A stretch of DNA of 64,000 nucleotides, from assembly GCF_004792415.1 (NCBI RefSeq), contig NZ_CP038853.1, positions 3,968,001 to 4,032,000 on the forward strand, read 5' to 3'. Source of the stretch: Pantoea vagans. Its GTDB lineage: Bacteria; Pseudomonadota; Gammaproteobacteria; Enterobacterales; Enterobacteriaceae. Shown in pieces: positions 9,376 to 18,862 of the stretch. Made by a program: the position numbers and the translations under genes. The notes under the pieces were generated by a model. That model was given only the letters and a program-made list of their open reading frames with translations. It was not told the origin of the DNA and ran no database searches. The stretch's first letter is position 1. The number at the start of each line of letters is the position of its first letter.

Positions 9376-12300
9376 TTATTTAAAATCTGCGTAAGGGATC
9401 AGCGGCTGTGGCGGCATATCGAGATCGCCTTCCCAGCCGCCGGCAGCATAGCGCACATAGAGCAGACCATGACTCGGGGTGTAATCCTTCGCCTGCTGAA
9501 TATCGACACCCGCACCAATAAACCAGCTTGACGTCAGCCGTCGCTCAATCACTGCCTGCAGCGTATAGCCCGTACCGCCGCCGGAACTGCTGGCAGAAGA
9601 CGGATTACTGGCCAGGGTATAACCCGGATTAACCGGATAGCGCTGCTGCGCACTGGTTTTCGAATGGGACCAGGAGACGGAGCCGCCCAGGTCAAACGAC
9701 CAGTTCTCTGTCCGCTGCCGCCAGGTCACCGGCACGGAAAAAGAGAGATACTGCTGCGGACTATAGTAACCGCCCTGGCCGAAGGTGTAATCGCTGAGAT
9801 CCTTCTGATAGTGCCAGAGCATGCTGTTCAGCCCGACGGTCGCACGGCGGTTGTCGCTGTTGATGAGCTTGTAGTAGTAGCCGCCCATCAGCCGTTCGCG
9901 GCTGTTATCCGCAACATTCTTACCGGTGATCTGATGCGCACTGATGTCGCCCCAGACGCCATGCGCCCCGCCCTGATCGTAACTCAGCCCGATGCTGCCG
10001 CCCGTGGCCACCACGCCACCCCAGCTTTTGCCGCCATTGGCGGCGGGATCGCGCGTCCCGGCATAGGAGAGTAGCGAACTGGCTATCGGCCTGCGTGAGG
10101 CGGTAAGTGTGACGCCGAGCTGTTTCACATCGGTTTTCCAGCTCAGCCCGCCGGTCCAGTTCGTGACTTCAAAACCCAGCGGCGTGGTACCGAGATCGGC
10201 TGACCAGGTTGCGTTATGCCAGCCAGCGGCCAGCGCCGTACCCTCATCGCGCTGGCGGGTCTGACGACTGCAGCCGCCGGAATTCGCATCGTCACAGCTG
10301 CCAAACAGAGCGTTGATGTTGCCGTTTTGGGTGGTAAAGGTGCCTGCGGAGACATCCACCCGATCAAGACGGAAAAAGCCCCGGCCATCGGCAAACGGAT
10401 GTTCCGCCTGCAGCATGGTGGTGTGCGCCGTAAAATCAGAGATGCCGCCGGTGCCGCTGTTGCGTGAATAGTCCTGCTGCACCGTCAGCGTGGTCTGCTG
10501 CTGACGGTAGAGATCGGCCGTGTCGCTGCGCAGGCTGCGCTTCAGCCAGTCATCCTGGGGATCGTTGCGGGTTGCGCGGCTGATATTGCCATTGCTATCG
10601 ATACCGCTGGCCGTCATCGCCTGACGATAGTCTGCCAGCGCCTGTTCAGGCTGCTGCTGTGCGCCCTCCAGCCGTGCCGCATCACGAAACACCAGCGCCT
10701 TATCCTGCGAAGGCGGCAGCGCGGCGGCGCGCTGTTTCAGATCGGTAAACTGCGCAGCAGCCCGCGTGGTTTCACCCACCGCCTGCCACGCCAGCGCAAC
10801 ACGGCGATCCGCATTGACACTCGCCTGTACGGGCGGCAGTTGCGCCAGGGCCTGTCGGGCTTCGCTGTTGCGCTGCAGGGAAACCAGCGCTTCGATTCGT
10901 CCCAGCGCCGCATCGCCGTTATCCGGCAGGCGCGACAGCACCTGCTGATATTCCGCCAGCGCCTGCTGCGCTTCACCGCGCTCCAGCGCCCAGTCGGCCA
11001 GCATCAGGTCGCGCCGGGTAGAAACCGGCTGCTGCTCAAGCAGCGTCACCGCTGCCTGCTCCTGCCCGGTGGCGCGCAGCGCCTCAGCCTGGGCAAAGAT
11101 CTGATCCTGCTTCAGGCGGTCAGCCAGTTCGCGCATATCGCTGCTCCACTGCGCGTCGGGCAGCCGATGCAGCGTGGCCATCGCCTCGCTGTTGTTATCG
11201 TTGCCTGAGAACCAGAGTGCGGTCGCATAAAGCGCGGTGGCGTCCTGAGGATGCTGCTGCGGCAGTGCGCGCATTACCGCATCCGCCTGCTGTCCGACTC
11301 CGCTGTTACGCAGTGCACCCGCCAGCCGGTAACTGAGCCAGACGTCATCCGGTGACAGCTCGCGCGCCTGACGATATTTCTCTGCGGCCTGCGACCAGCG
11401 TGCCTGCTGCGCCAGGGCATCCGCTTCCGCACGCAGGCTGTCGCTGCGCAGCGTCCGGATCGTGTCGGCCAGTGCGCGCTGCTGTGCAGCAGGTAAGGTA
11501 TTGATGAATTCCATCTCGCGGGCGGGCGACACCGTCTGATACAGCCCCGCCAGCCGACGTACCGCGGTGATATTCGTGCCATCCAGCCGTCGCGCGCGCT
11601 GCCAGAACTGTTCAGCCGCCGCCGTCTCTTTGCGGGCCATCGCCACATCGCCCAGGCCAATCAGGGCATAACTGTCGCTGCTGTCATACGTTTGCGCCGC
11701 GAGATAGTGCTTTTCGGCAGCATCAATATCGTGCTGTGCCAGCGCTTTATCGCCCTGCTCAATCGCCAGCCAGTAGCGATTGCTCTGCAACAGCGACTGC
11801 CATTTGCCGATCAGCGTGCTCTGCTGACCCGCTTTGATGGCGCGTTCCAGCCAGAGAATGGCGGCATCACGATGGCCGGCGCGGGCCTGGGTCTGTCCCA
11901 TCGCGCCCATTAATTCAGCATCTTCGGGATTCGCTTTCAGCGTCCGGTTAAGGGTCGTCATCGCGTTATTCACATCGCCTGCGTCGACCAGCGCCAGCGC
12001 CCGCATCCTTTCCCGATAAGCGGGATCGGCCAGCGTCGTCTGCTGCTTCGCGAGCGCCTCTGCGCCCTGCTGGTACGCATCGCCCTCAGTGAAGACGGCC
12101 AGATAGGCTTTAAGCTGCGCCACGCTGCTGTCGCTGATCGGCTGACTGGTGATCTGCTGCAGCCAGAGGTCGGCGGCAGCGGCACGCCCGCCGTTGCTGT
12201 TTGCCAGCTTTTTCAGCTGCGCTATCGCCTTTTCTGGCTGCTGCTGATTAAACGCCATGCGTGCAATTTGTAGCTCAACCCCGATATTGCCCGGATAGCG

Positions 12301-12849
12301 CTGTTCCAGTGCCTGAAGCTGCTGATAAGCCACCCCCTCCTGGCCGGGAAGGCGCGCCAGCAGCCGCCAGTACTCCAGGGCAGTATTGGGATCGGGGAAG
12401 ACGCCGTTAAACAGCGCGTCATAAGCGCTTTTCGCCTCGGTCAGTCGCCCCGAGGTGGCAAGCAGACGCGCCTGCTGCAGTTGCTGCCGTCCATCGGATG
12501 AGGTCAGCGCCAGGCCGACAGCTGATTCGCGCGTCTCTGCCGAATCAGGTGCAACCTTTTTCAGTTGATCCAGCAGCAACTGCGCGCTGGCGATATCGCC
12601 CTGGTGCAGTGCCAGCCGCAGACGTGCCGCCAGCACCTGGGGATTATCGGGATCGATTTTCTCCAGCCGATAGAGCGACTGCTGTACCAGATCGTATTTG
12701 TTGGTCGACTCGCCGGTACGGACCTGGGTCAGCAGCCAGTCGACCGGCGAGACTTCCGATCCGTCAGCGGCGACGGCCATGCCCGGCAGCGCACTCAGTG
12801 CGCCGAGCAGCATGCCTGTCCGCAATAACTGAGCGTTATTCATCTTCAT
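9376..12849 (-). CDS. bcsC: cellulose synthase outer-membrane channel subunit BcsC (locus I)
   Basis: Exports the glucan across periplasm and outer membrane. It has 1157 residues, the same length as E. coli BcsC. A signal peptide (cleavage near AVA-AD, residue 28) is followed by about 700 residues of tetratricopeptide repeats, which form the periplasmic scaffold, and a C-terminal beta-barrel ending PPQPLIPYADFK, close to the E. coli end PPQPLIPYADW. Its ATG lies inside the end of bcsB (14-base overlap). In E. coli bcsZ sits between bcsB and bcsC; here the two genes are fused in one overlap and bcsZ is gone. Conserved barrel motifs include DIQQAKDYTPSH and LGQGGYYSPQ-like segments. Confidence 0.96.
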   Translation of the reverse strand: MKMNNAQLLRTGMLLGALSALPGMAVAADGSEVSPVDWLLTQVRTGESTNKYDLVQQSLYRLEKIDPDNPQVLAARLRLALHQGDIASAQLLLDQLKKVAPDSAETRESAVGLALTSSDGRQQLQQARLLATSGRLTEAKSAYDALFNGVFPDPNTALEYWRLLARLPGQEGVAYQQLQALEQRYPGNIGVELQIARMAFNQQQPEKAIAQLKKLANSNGGRAAAADLWLQQITSQPISDSSVAQLKAYLAVFTEGDAYQQGAEALAKQQTTLADPAYRERMRALALVDAGDVNNAMTTLNRTLKANPEDAELMGAMGQTQARAGHRDAAILWLERAIKAGQQSTLIGKWQSLLQSNRYWLAIEQGDKALAQHDIDAAEKHYLAAQTYDSSDSYALIGLGDVAMARKETAAAEQFWQRARRLDGTNITAVRRLAGLYQTVSPAREMEFINTLPAAQQRALADTIRTLRSDSLRAEADALAQQARWSQAAEKYRQARELSPDDVWLSYRLAGALRNSGVGQQADAVMRALPQQHPQDATALYATALWFSGNDNNSEAMATLHRLPDAQWSSDMRELADRLKQDQIFAQAEALRATGQEQAAVTLLEQQPVSTRRDLMLADWALERGEAQQALAEYQQVLSRLPDNGDAALGRIEALVSLQRNSEARQALAQLPPVQASVNADRRVALAWQAVGETTRAAAQFTDLKQRAAALPPSQDKALVFRDAARLEGAQQQPEQALADYRQAMTASGIDSNGNISRATRNDPQDDWLKRSLRSDTADLYRQQQTTLTVQQDYSRNSGTGGISDFTAHTTMLQAEHPFADGRGFFRLDRVDVSAGTFTTQNGNINALFGSCDDANSGGCSRQTRQRDEGTALAAGWHNATWSADLGTTPLGFEVTNWTGGLSWKTDVKQLGVTLTASRRPIASSLLSYAGTRDPAANGGKSWGGVVATGGSIGLSYDQGGAHGVWGDISAHQITGKNVADNSRERLMGGYYYKLINSDNRRATVGLNSMLWHYQKDLSDYTFGQGGYYSPQQYLSFSVPVTWRQRTENWSFDLGGSVSWSHSKTSAQQRYPVNPGYTLASNPSSASSSGGGTGYTLQAVIERRLTSSWFIGAGVDIQQAKDYTPSHGLLYVRYAAGGWEGDLDMPPQPLIPYADFK

Positions 12850-15124
12850 CCAGTAAACGACGACGGGTAATAATTCGCATCAGACGCCATGTCATCAGCG
12901 CGAACAGCACCACCACAAAGAGCGCACAGAGTGCCAGCCAGAAGGGATGGGAAGAGAGCAGCGACCAGAGACGCTCCCACCACGGCAGATGGCCGACAAA
13001 GTAAGTCTCTCCGACGCGCAGGCTGTTGACGCCCGACTCACGGATAATCGCCGTAGAGCCTGAGATCGCCTGGCGTTTGCCGCTGTCAGCCAGCGCCTCA
13101 TCAAGCAGCTGCCAGCTGCGCGGACTGCCATCGGCGAGCAGCGCGACGACACTGCGCTGATCGTAAAACGGAGACTGGAAACCGATCACGGTCGCCAGCG
13201 GGCCGCGTGACCCAATGGCCGTGGTGCTTTCCGCTGCTCTTTCAGCCTCGCTCAGCGGCTGAACAGGCTGAGAAACCTTGCGCGCCGGGGTTTTCAGCCA
13301 GCTAGCGGTGGCATCGACCAGCGCTGTGATCCGACGGTCATCCTGAAGATCTTTGGGGATGTCGCCGATCATCAGCAGATCCGCATCCTGCTTTTTCGCC
13401 GTACTCCAGTCATCGGTAAGCTGCACGCGCAGCGCCGGATAGCCGGTCTGCGCGCCCATATTTCCCAACGCATTCAGTAGCGTACTGACCTGTTGTGCAT
13501 CGGGATTGGGCTGGACCAACACCAGCGTCTGGGCCAGATCGGCGTAGCGACTGAACGGGAAGCCCGCATTCGCCCAGCTCTGCAATGAGGGCATTTCGAT
13601 GTAGTGGCGATAGCCAGAGAAGTCGATGCTGGAACTGTCGTCCACCACCACATGATGTCCTACCGGCGTCACGGTTTCACAACGCCCGTCGGCGGTGCCA
13701 CCCATAAAAGTGTTGGCATAGTCAAAATCAAAGCGCAGCTGGTTTACCACGCCCAGCCGCAGCGCCGGGATCAGCAGCTCATGATTCTTGTCCATCATTC
13801 CCTGAATCAGCGGAATATGCAGCAGTTGCTGCCCGGCGGTATTTTTCGGCACCAGCGGGTAGTCCTGAATAAACTGATTATTCAGGTTAACGGCCAGCCG
13901 TGAGCCATCCGGGTGGACAGGCGAGGTATAGCGATAGCTCAGATCCATATCGATACCGCGCGCCCGTACCAGGAAGAGATCGGGCGGCAGGTTCAGCGTC
14001 AGGCTGATCGGGTTGGGCTGCAGACCGTCAGACTGTAACTGGTTTTCATACTGCGTCAGCTCTGCAAAAGTGGTGCGGCGATCGGTCCGCACCCAGTTTG
14101 GCGCATCATAGGGCTGACGCGGTGCCAGCAGTGTGACACGGTCGACGGTGGCGCTGTCGCCGCGTAACAGCAGCTCACCCTGCGCAATCCCCTGCACCGC
14201 CGTCAGCAGATCGTCGTCGTTGCGTCCCAGGATTAGCAGCATTTTTTCATAAGGACTGTCAGGCTGGCTTACCATCGCCACGGTCGGCTTCATCACCGGC
14301 GGCAAATTTTTCAGGAAATCCGGGCGTGCATCGTTGGTGGCAAACACCACCGCATGCTGCTGTTGCGGCAGCTGATTGTAGAGCACCGGAAAATGCTGTC
14401 CGCGCCAGGCGGCTTTGCTGCCGAACCAGGAGGCCAGGATCGCGGCGGCACGCTGCTGGTTAACGTCTGGCCGGGCAGCAAACACCATCGGCAGGGTCAG
14501 CGGTCGCGTGTCACGCGTATCAAGAAAGGGCTCCGGGAAATGAGACAGGTCATTTTTCAGCGGCAGCTTTTGTAGCGTCAGAGCCAGACCGCTCTCTTTG
14601 CCGATATCGAGCCAGATGGTGCTGTTGGCCGGATTTTCACAGATGTTGGCGTAGTGACCGACCAGCTCAAAGCGAACGCGGTTAAAGTCGGTGATAAAAC
14701 GGGGATCGATCGCCAGCTGCATCTGATTCTGTTTGCCAATTTGTTCCGGCGTCAGGGTAATCAGGCTCACCAGCTCATCATTGAGATAGACTTTCAGCTG
14801 CGACAGCGTGGGCAGCAGCGCAGGCGACGGCCGGTAGCTGAGATTAAGCAGCGCACGTGTCACTACCTCATCACTGCGCACCCCGAACTCGATCTGCCCG
14901 CTGGGGCGCGTTCCGCTCAGCGTCATGCTGCCCGGCGGCGGCGCCAGCTTAGCAAAGCTCAGCTGACTGCTACGCAGCGGCGCGGCAGGCTGCTGCGGCA
15001 ACGATTGCACCGCCGTTTCTCCGGTAGCCATGACCGGTGCACTCTCCTGCGCCACGGCACTGCTCAGCGTTGCCGAGCCCAGCAGCAGCGCAGCGACCCA
15101 CCTGTTTATTCCTGTTGTCGTCAT
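12836..15124 (-). CDS. bcsB: cellulose synthase regulatory/periplasmic subunit BcsB (locus I)
   Basis: Periplasmic partner of BcsA that guides the emerging glucan; 762 residues against 779 in E. coli. A signal peptide (about residues 1-25, SAVAQ) is followed by the carbohydrate-binding and flavodoxin-like domain repeats, with family stretches such as PGSMTLSGTRPSGQIEFG and PYDAPNWVRTDRRTTF, and a single C-terminal membrane anchor (about 725-750) ending in basic residues. The AGFPFSRYADL segment is typical. It starts 9 bases after bcsA and overlaps bcsC, indicating translation coupling in a bcsRQABC operon. Confidence 0.96.
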   Translation of the reverse strand: MTTTGINRWVAALLLGSATLSSAVAQESAPVMATGETAVQSLPQQPAAPLRSSQLSFAKLAPPPGSMTLSGTRPSGQIEFGVRSDEVVTRALLNLSYRPSPALLPTLSQLKVYLNDELVSLITLTPEQIGKQNQMQLAIDPRFITDFNRVRFELVGHYANICENPANSTIWLDIGKESGLALTLQKLPLKNDLSHFPEPFLDTRDTRPLTLPMVFAARPDVNQQRAAAILASWFGSKAAWRGQHFPVLYNQLPQQQHAVVFATNDARPDFLKNLPPVMKPTVAMVSQPDSPYEKMLLILGRNDDDLLTAVQGIAQGELLLRGDSATVDRVTLLAPRQPYDAPNWVRTDRRTTFAELTQYENQLQSDGLQPNPISLTLNLPPDLFLVRARGIDMDLSYRYTSPVHPDGSRLAVNLNNQFIQDYPLVPKNTAGQQLLHIPLIQGMMDKNHELLIPALRLGVVNQLRFDFDYANTFMGGTADGRCETVTPVGHHVVVDDSSSIDFSGYRHYIEMPSLQSWANAGFPFSRYADLAQTLVLVQPNPDAQQVSTLLNALGNMGAQTGYPALRVQLTDDWSTAKKQDADLLMIGDIPKDLQDDRRITALVDATASWLKTPARKVSQPVQPLSEAERAAESTTAIGSRGPLATVIGFQSPFYDQRSVVALLADGSPRSWQLLDEALADSGKRQAISGSTAIIRESGVNSLRVGETYFVGHLPWWERLWSLLSSHPFWLALCALFVVVLFALMTWRLMRIITRRRLLDEDE

Positions 15125-15133
15125 ATCATCAAC

Positions 15134-17734
15134 TCAATGCAGATTTTTTGAAGCGGGCACGCGTCCGATGCCTTGCGGCAACAGCGAAGCCAGCCAGCTT
15201 ACCCCAGCGGTAAGCAGGTTAAACAACCGACGTAACTGCGGCGGGCCATATTCCGCCAGGCGCAGATAACCTTTAAAGCCGAGGATCATGATGTCGGCCA
15301 GACTCTGCACTGGCTTATCCTCCGGAAAACCGTCCTGCCACAGTGCCCAGGTATCAGCACGGGCGAAGGTGCACTGGATAAAATCAATATGTTGCTGGGT
15401 GGTCAGCTGATGCAGACGGACACCCGCCCGACGGCCAAAGACACGCTGAACCTGGCACGGAAAGCTGAACTCCTGCTGTCCACGACGCAGCAGCAGCCAG
15501 ACTTTTTCATCCTCCCGCAGCGCATCCGGTTCGCGCATCTCCAGCCCCACACCGCCGTCAGAGTAGTCACGCAGCGTACAGGGCAGCATATGACCATCTT
15601 CGCGTGCGATGGCGGCGGGCATGGCAATCTCTACCCGATGCGCCTCGCGGATCTGTCGAGCTTCAACCGACACCGCCACCGCGCCACCGAGAATAATCAT
15701 GTTGTAAATCACCCAAATCAGGCTTACGCATACCGTCAGTATCTCGTTTGCCGGGCCATGCTGTATGCGCCAGAACGCCATCAGCACACCCGCCAGATTG
15801 AGCAGCACCAGCAGCATATAGGGCTTGGTGATCACCCAGTCCAGATGCTGCTCCTCAACCAGTCCGCCTTTGGCGGTAACGTTAAACTTGCCTTTGTGGG
15901 GATTGAACAACGCCACGGTGGTCGGGCGGGCGATATACCAGGCCAACACCGTCTCGTAGACTTCGCTCCAGAAAGAGTGACGCCAGCGCCCCTGGATACG
16001 CGAGTTGGTGAGGCTGGTATGCAGCATGTGAGGTAAAACATAAATCGCGATCGCCAGCGCAGGCGCGTAGATGATGTAGGCGTGGCAGAGTAAAAATGCT
16101 AGCGGTGCCAGCAGGAAGACCAGCCGTGGAATGCCGGACAGGAAGTGCAGCATGGCGTTGGCATAACAGAGCCGCTGCACCCACTTCAGCCCTTTACCAA
16201 ACAGCGGGTTGTCCAGGCGGAAAATCTGCACCATGCCGCGTGCCCAGCGGATACGCTGCCCGATATGCGCTGACAGGCTTTCGGTTGCCAGTCCGGCCGC
16301 CTGAGGAATGCGGATGTAGGCCGAGGTGTAGCCACGCCGGTGCAGACGCAGCGAGGTATGGGCATCTTCAGTCACGGTTTCGACGGCAATACCGCCAATC
16401 TCTTCCAGCGCGGTGCGACGCAGAATGGCGCAGGAGCCGCAGAAGAAGGTGGCGTCCCAGGTATCATTACCGTCCTGCACCAGCCCGTAAAACAGCGACC
16501 CCTCATTAGGCGTACGGCGAAACCGCCCGAGATTGCGCTCAAACGGATCGGGCGAAAAGAAGTGATGCGGCGTCTGCAGCATCGCCAGCCGCGGATCCTT
16601 GATAAACCAGCCCATGGCCATCTGTAAAAATGAGCGTGTCGGCACATGGTCGCAGTCAAAAATCGAGACGAAGTCGCTGCGGCAGTACTTTTTCAGCGCG
16701 TGGTTGATGTTGCCCGCCTTGGCATGTTCGTTAGAGGGACGCACGACATAGTTGATGCCCACGCTGGCAGCAAAGTCGCGAAATTCCGGCCGGTTGCCGT
16801 CGTCGAGCAGATAGATAGTCAGGCGGTCTTTCGGCCAGTCGATGCCCAGCGCAGCATAGAGCGTCGGTCTGACAACGCTGAGCGGTTCGTTATAGGTCGG
16901 CACCAGCAGGTCCACCGATGGCCACTGCGAACGATCCGCCGGCATAGAAACCGGCTGGCGATTAAGCGGCCAGAGCGTCTGGAAATAGCCCAGCACCAGC
17001 ACCACCCAGGCATAGGTCTCTGCTGCAATCAGTAGCAGACCAAAGATCAGGCTCAGCGGATCGTCCCAGTTCAGCGTCGAGGTATAGCGCCACCAGAGGT
17101 AGCGGCACGACACGGTCAGCGACAGCACGATGAGCATCATCGTGGGAAAACGCCCCGGTATGCGCCGTACCAGCATCGCCAGCCCCCAGAGCAGTACGAC
17201 AAAAATAAACTGGGTCATCAGACCAAAGGGCTGACTGATACAGAGCAGTGCCAGCAGTGAGGCAAAGAGGGCAACGACGACGAAAAGGCTGCGCCGCATC
17301 AGCGGTGACAGGCGCTTCAGCCGCTGTTCAAGACGCGTATCAATGCTGTGGGTTTGCGAGCGGGCGACAAGATTATCCAGCCAGCGATAACCGTGGTGCC
17401 GCCAGCCAGTCAGCACGCTCAGGCGGTTAACGCCGTCGCGCCCGCCCGCACCCGGTAGCCGGATCACAATCAGCCAGAGTGTCTGAATCAGATAACGCAA
17501 AATATCCAGCGGACGCGGACGCTCCGGAGAAATGTGCGGGTAAAGGCGGCGGCGCTGCTGAATAACACGCTGCCAGGCCGGGCTTTCGAAACGGAGCAGC
17601 ATCAGCCCCAGAACAGACCAGAACAGGTGAAGTGCACTGGCGAAGCGGGAAGCGCCATTGCCTCGCGCGGTGGTATAGCCGCTGTGCAGTGATTGCCAGG
17701 CGGGAGCAGTCAACAGCCAGCGCAACGGGTTCAC
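15134..17734 (-). CDS. bcsA: cellulose synthase catalytic subunit BcsA (locus I)
   Basis: Inner-membrane GT2 glycosyltransferase making beta-1,4-glucan from UDP-glucose. It has 866 residues (872 in E. coli). The catalytic series is complete: DDG at 311-313, DCD at 360-362, TED at 455-457 (catalytic base Asp457) and QRIRW at 493-497 at the acceptor site. A PilZ domain follows with RxxxR (Arg696, Arg700) and DYSDGG (723-728), so c-di-GMP activation is expected. It has the long N-terminal extension (about 150 residues) of the E. coli type, absent from the second BcsA in this window. Its ATG overlaps the bcsQ stop by four bases (ATGA). Confidence 0.97.
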   Translation of the reverse strand: MNPLRWLLTAPAWQSLHSGYTTARGNGASRFASALHLFWSVLGLMLLRFESPAWQRVIQQRRRLYPHISPERPRPLDILRYLIQTLWLIVIRLPGAGGRDGVNRLSVLTGWRHHGYRWLDNLVARSQTHSIDTRLEQRLKRLSPLMRRSLFVVVALFASLLALLCISQPFGLMTQFIFVVLLWGLAMLVRRIPGRFPTMMLIVLSLTVSCRYLWWRYTSTLNWDDPLSLIFGLLLIAAETYAWVVLVLGYFQTLWPLNRQPVSMPADRSQWPSVDLLVPTYNEPLSVVRPTLYAALGIDWPKDRLTIYLLDDGNRPEFRDFAASVGINYVVRPSNEHAKAGNINHALKKYCRSDFVSIFDCDHVPTRSFLQMAMGWFIKDPRLAMLQTPHHFFSPDPFERNLGRFRRTPNEGSLFYGLVQDGNDTWDATFFCGSCAILRRTALEEIGGIAVETVTEDAHTSLRLHRRGYTSAYIRIPQAAGLATESLSAHIGQRIRWARGMVQIFRLDNPLFGKGLKWVQRLCYANAMLHFLSGIPRLVFLLAPLAFLLCHAYIIYAPALAIAIYVLPHMLHTSLTNSRIQGRWRHSFWSEVYETVLAWYIARPTTVALFNPHKGKFNVTAKGGLVEEQHLDWVITKPYMLLVLLNLAGVLMAFWRIQHGPANEILTVCVSLIWVIYNMIILGGAVAVSVEARQIREAHRVEIAMPAAIAREDGHMLPCTLRDYSDGGVGLEMREPDALREDEKVWLLLRRGQQEFSFPCQVQRVFGRRAGVRLHQLTTQQHIDFIQCTFARADTWALWQDGFPEDKPVQSLADIMILGFKGYLRLAEYGPPQLRRLFNLLTAGVSWLASLLPQGIGRVPASKNLH

Positions 17735-18462
17735 GACCTCACCCCATTCAGATTGAGCAGCAGCCAGTTTGCCAGCGTGACGATCTCTTCGCTGACTAAC
17801 GCATGTGGCCGATATTCACCAACCGGCTGCTTCATCATCAGCGCTTCAGCCAGCGCCTCATCGCGGTGGATCAGCAATGGTATCAGCTCTGTCAGCGAAG
17901 CCATCCAGAGCTGATGGAGGTCCTGCTGCAGACGGCTGTTGGCATTGAACTGATTGATGATAAAGCGGGTACGTGCCGGAAAATGGCGCTGGCTCAGACG
18001 TAGATGACAATTCGCATCTGGCTGAGTGACGCACAGTATACCGTCCAGTGCCGGAAAGAGCGTTTCGTGCCACGGCAGGGGATCGGCGGGCAGATCGAAA
18101 ATAATCCACTGATAGCGCGCCTGCAGGTCCGGCAATGCCTGGAGCAGCGGCGCGGCTACCGCCTCATTCTGGTGGGCAATAGTCAACGCATGCTGATGAG
18201 AGAGCACACCATGTGGAAGCAAATCAGGTCCATTGGGATAGCGAAGCGCGGCATGCTGCCACTCCCCGTCATCGCACAGCGCCTGCATCCAGCCACTCTC
18301 CTGCTGAGCGGGCAGATTAAAATGCACGCCGAGCTGACTGATCGGCGAGCCATCGATCAGCAAGACCCGCTCGCCGAGGGTGGCGAGCGCCCAGCCGAGT
18401 CCGGCACAAAGAGAGGTTGTGCCAATGCCGCCCCGCACGCCCTGAAGCGCTATCAGCGGCAT
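17731..18462 (-). CDS. bcsQ: BcsQ, MinD/ParA-like cellulose synthase ATPase (locus I)
   Basis: Cytoplasmic SIMIBI-class NTPase that in E. coli pairs with BcsR and recruits BcsE to the synthase, and is needed for polar placement of cellulose production. 243 residues. The P-loop reads GVRGGIGTTS: the signature Lys is Arg and the usual phosphate-binding Lys is Thr. E. coli BcsQ has the same deviant form (GVRGGVGTTT), so this is a lineage trait rather than decay. The C-terminal VGEYRPHALVSEEIVTLANW matches E. coli closely. It overlaps bcsR by one base (TGATG) and bcsA by four. Confidence 0.95.
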   Translation of the reverse strand: MPLIALQGVRGGIGTTSLCAGLGWALATLGERVLLIDGSPISQLGVHFNLPAQQESGWMQALCDDGEWQHAALRYPNGPDLLPHGVLSHQHALTIAHQNEAVAAPLLQALPDLQARYQWIIFDLPADPLPWHETLFPALDGILCVTQPDANCHLRLSQRHFPARTRFIINQFNANSRLQQDLHQLWMASLTELIPLLIHRDEALAEALMMKQPVGEYRPHALVSEEIVTLANWLLLNLNGVRS

Positions 18463-18659
18463 CAGTCAGATTGCTCAGGCTGGCTGGGGAGCGTTTCCGC
18501 TAACAGCGGCCAGCGCGACACGATCTCTTTCAGGCGCTCTTCACGTGCAATGTCGACATAGCGAAAAGAGTGCAAAGAAAAGGCGTCACGCAAAGCGCTA
18601 ATATCATCCTGACGATCGCCGGCAGTGGCGACAGGGGTATAAAGATTTTGGTTTTTCAT
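18462..18659 (-). CDS. bcsR: BcsR, small partner of BcsQ
   Basis: Short protein of 65 residues, the YhjR/BcsR family (PF10945 type). In E. coli BcsR stabilises BcsQ and the two form the R2Q2 regulatory complex that binds BcsE and BcsA. The diagnostic helix region SFRYVDIAREERLKEIVSRW lines up with the E. coli stretch DIDYADISQREQLAAALKRW. The ATG at 18659 gives the family length; the frame is open further upstream to 18794 but that part is hydrophobic and unrelated to BcsR. No strong ribosome site (GGCGAAAAG upstream). First gene of the minus-strand bcsRQABC operon. Confidence 0.9.
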   Translation of the reverse strand: MKNQNLYTPVATAGDRQDDISALRDAFSLHSFRYVDIAREERLKEIVSRWPLLAETLPSQPEQSD

Positions 18660-18862
18660 TACTTTTCGCCAAAAATAAAACAATGTCAGACTCAGAATGA
18701 CCGTCTGCGCGCAAAAAAGGGCATTGAAAAAAAATTTCCTGAAACGCGGCATTTGCAGAACATTGTGAGTCAGCCTGTCATTAGCAATGTTCAAATTTCT
18801 CAGGTTACATCCAGGCCTGTCTATAATAAGCTAGCCTGGACTGGAAAAATAACGAATTCAAT
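18660..18862. promoter_or_regulatory. divergent promoter region bcsR / bcsE
   Basis: AT-rich 203 bases between the divergent bcsRQABC and bcsEFG operons. On the plus strand a TATAAT lies at 18822-18827, about 35 bases before the bcsE ATG. It is framed by an inverted repeat, CCAGGC (18811-18816) and GCCTGG (18834-18839), so a repressor or a start-site hairpin could act there. No convincing -35 hexamer. Confidence 0.5.
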
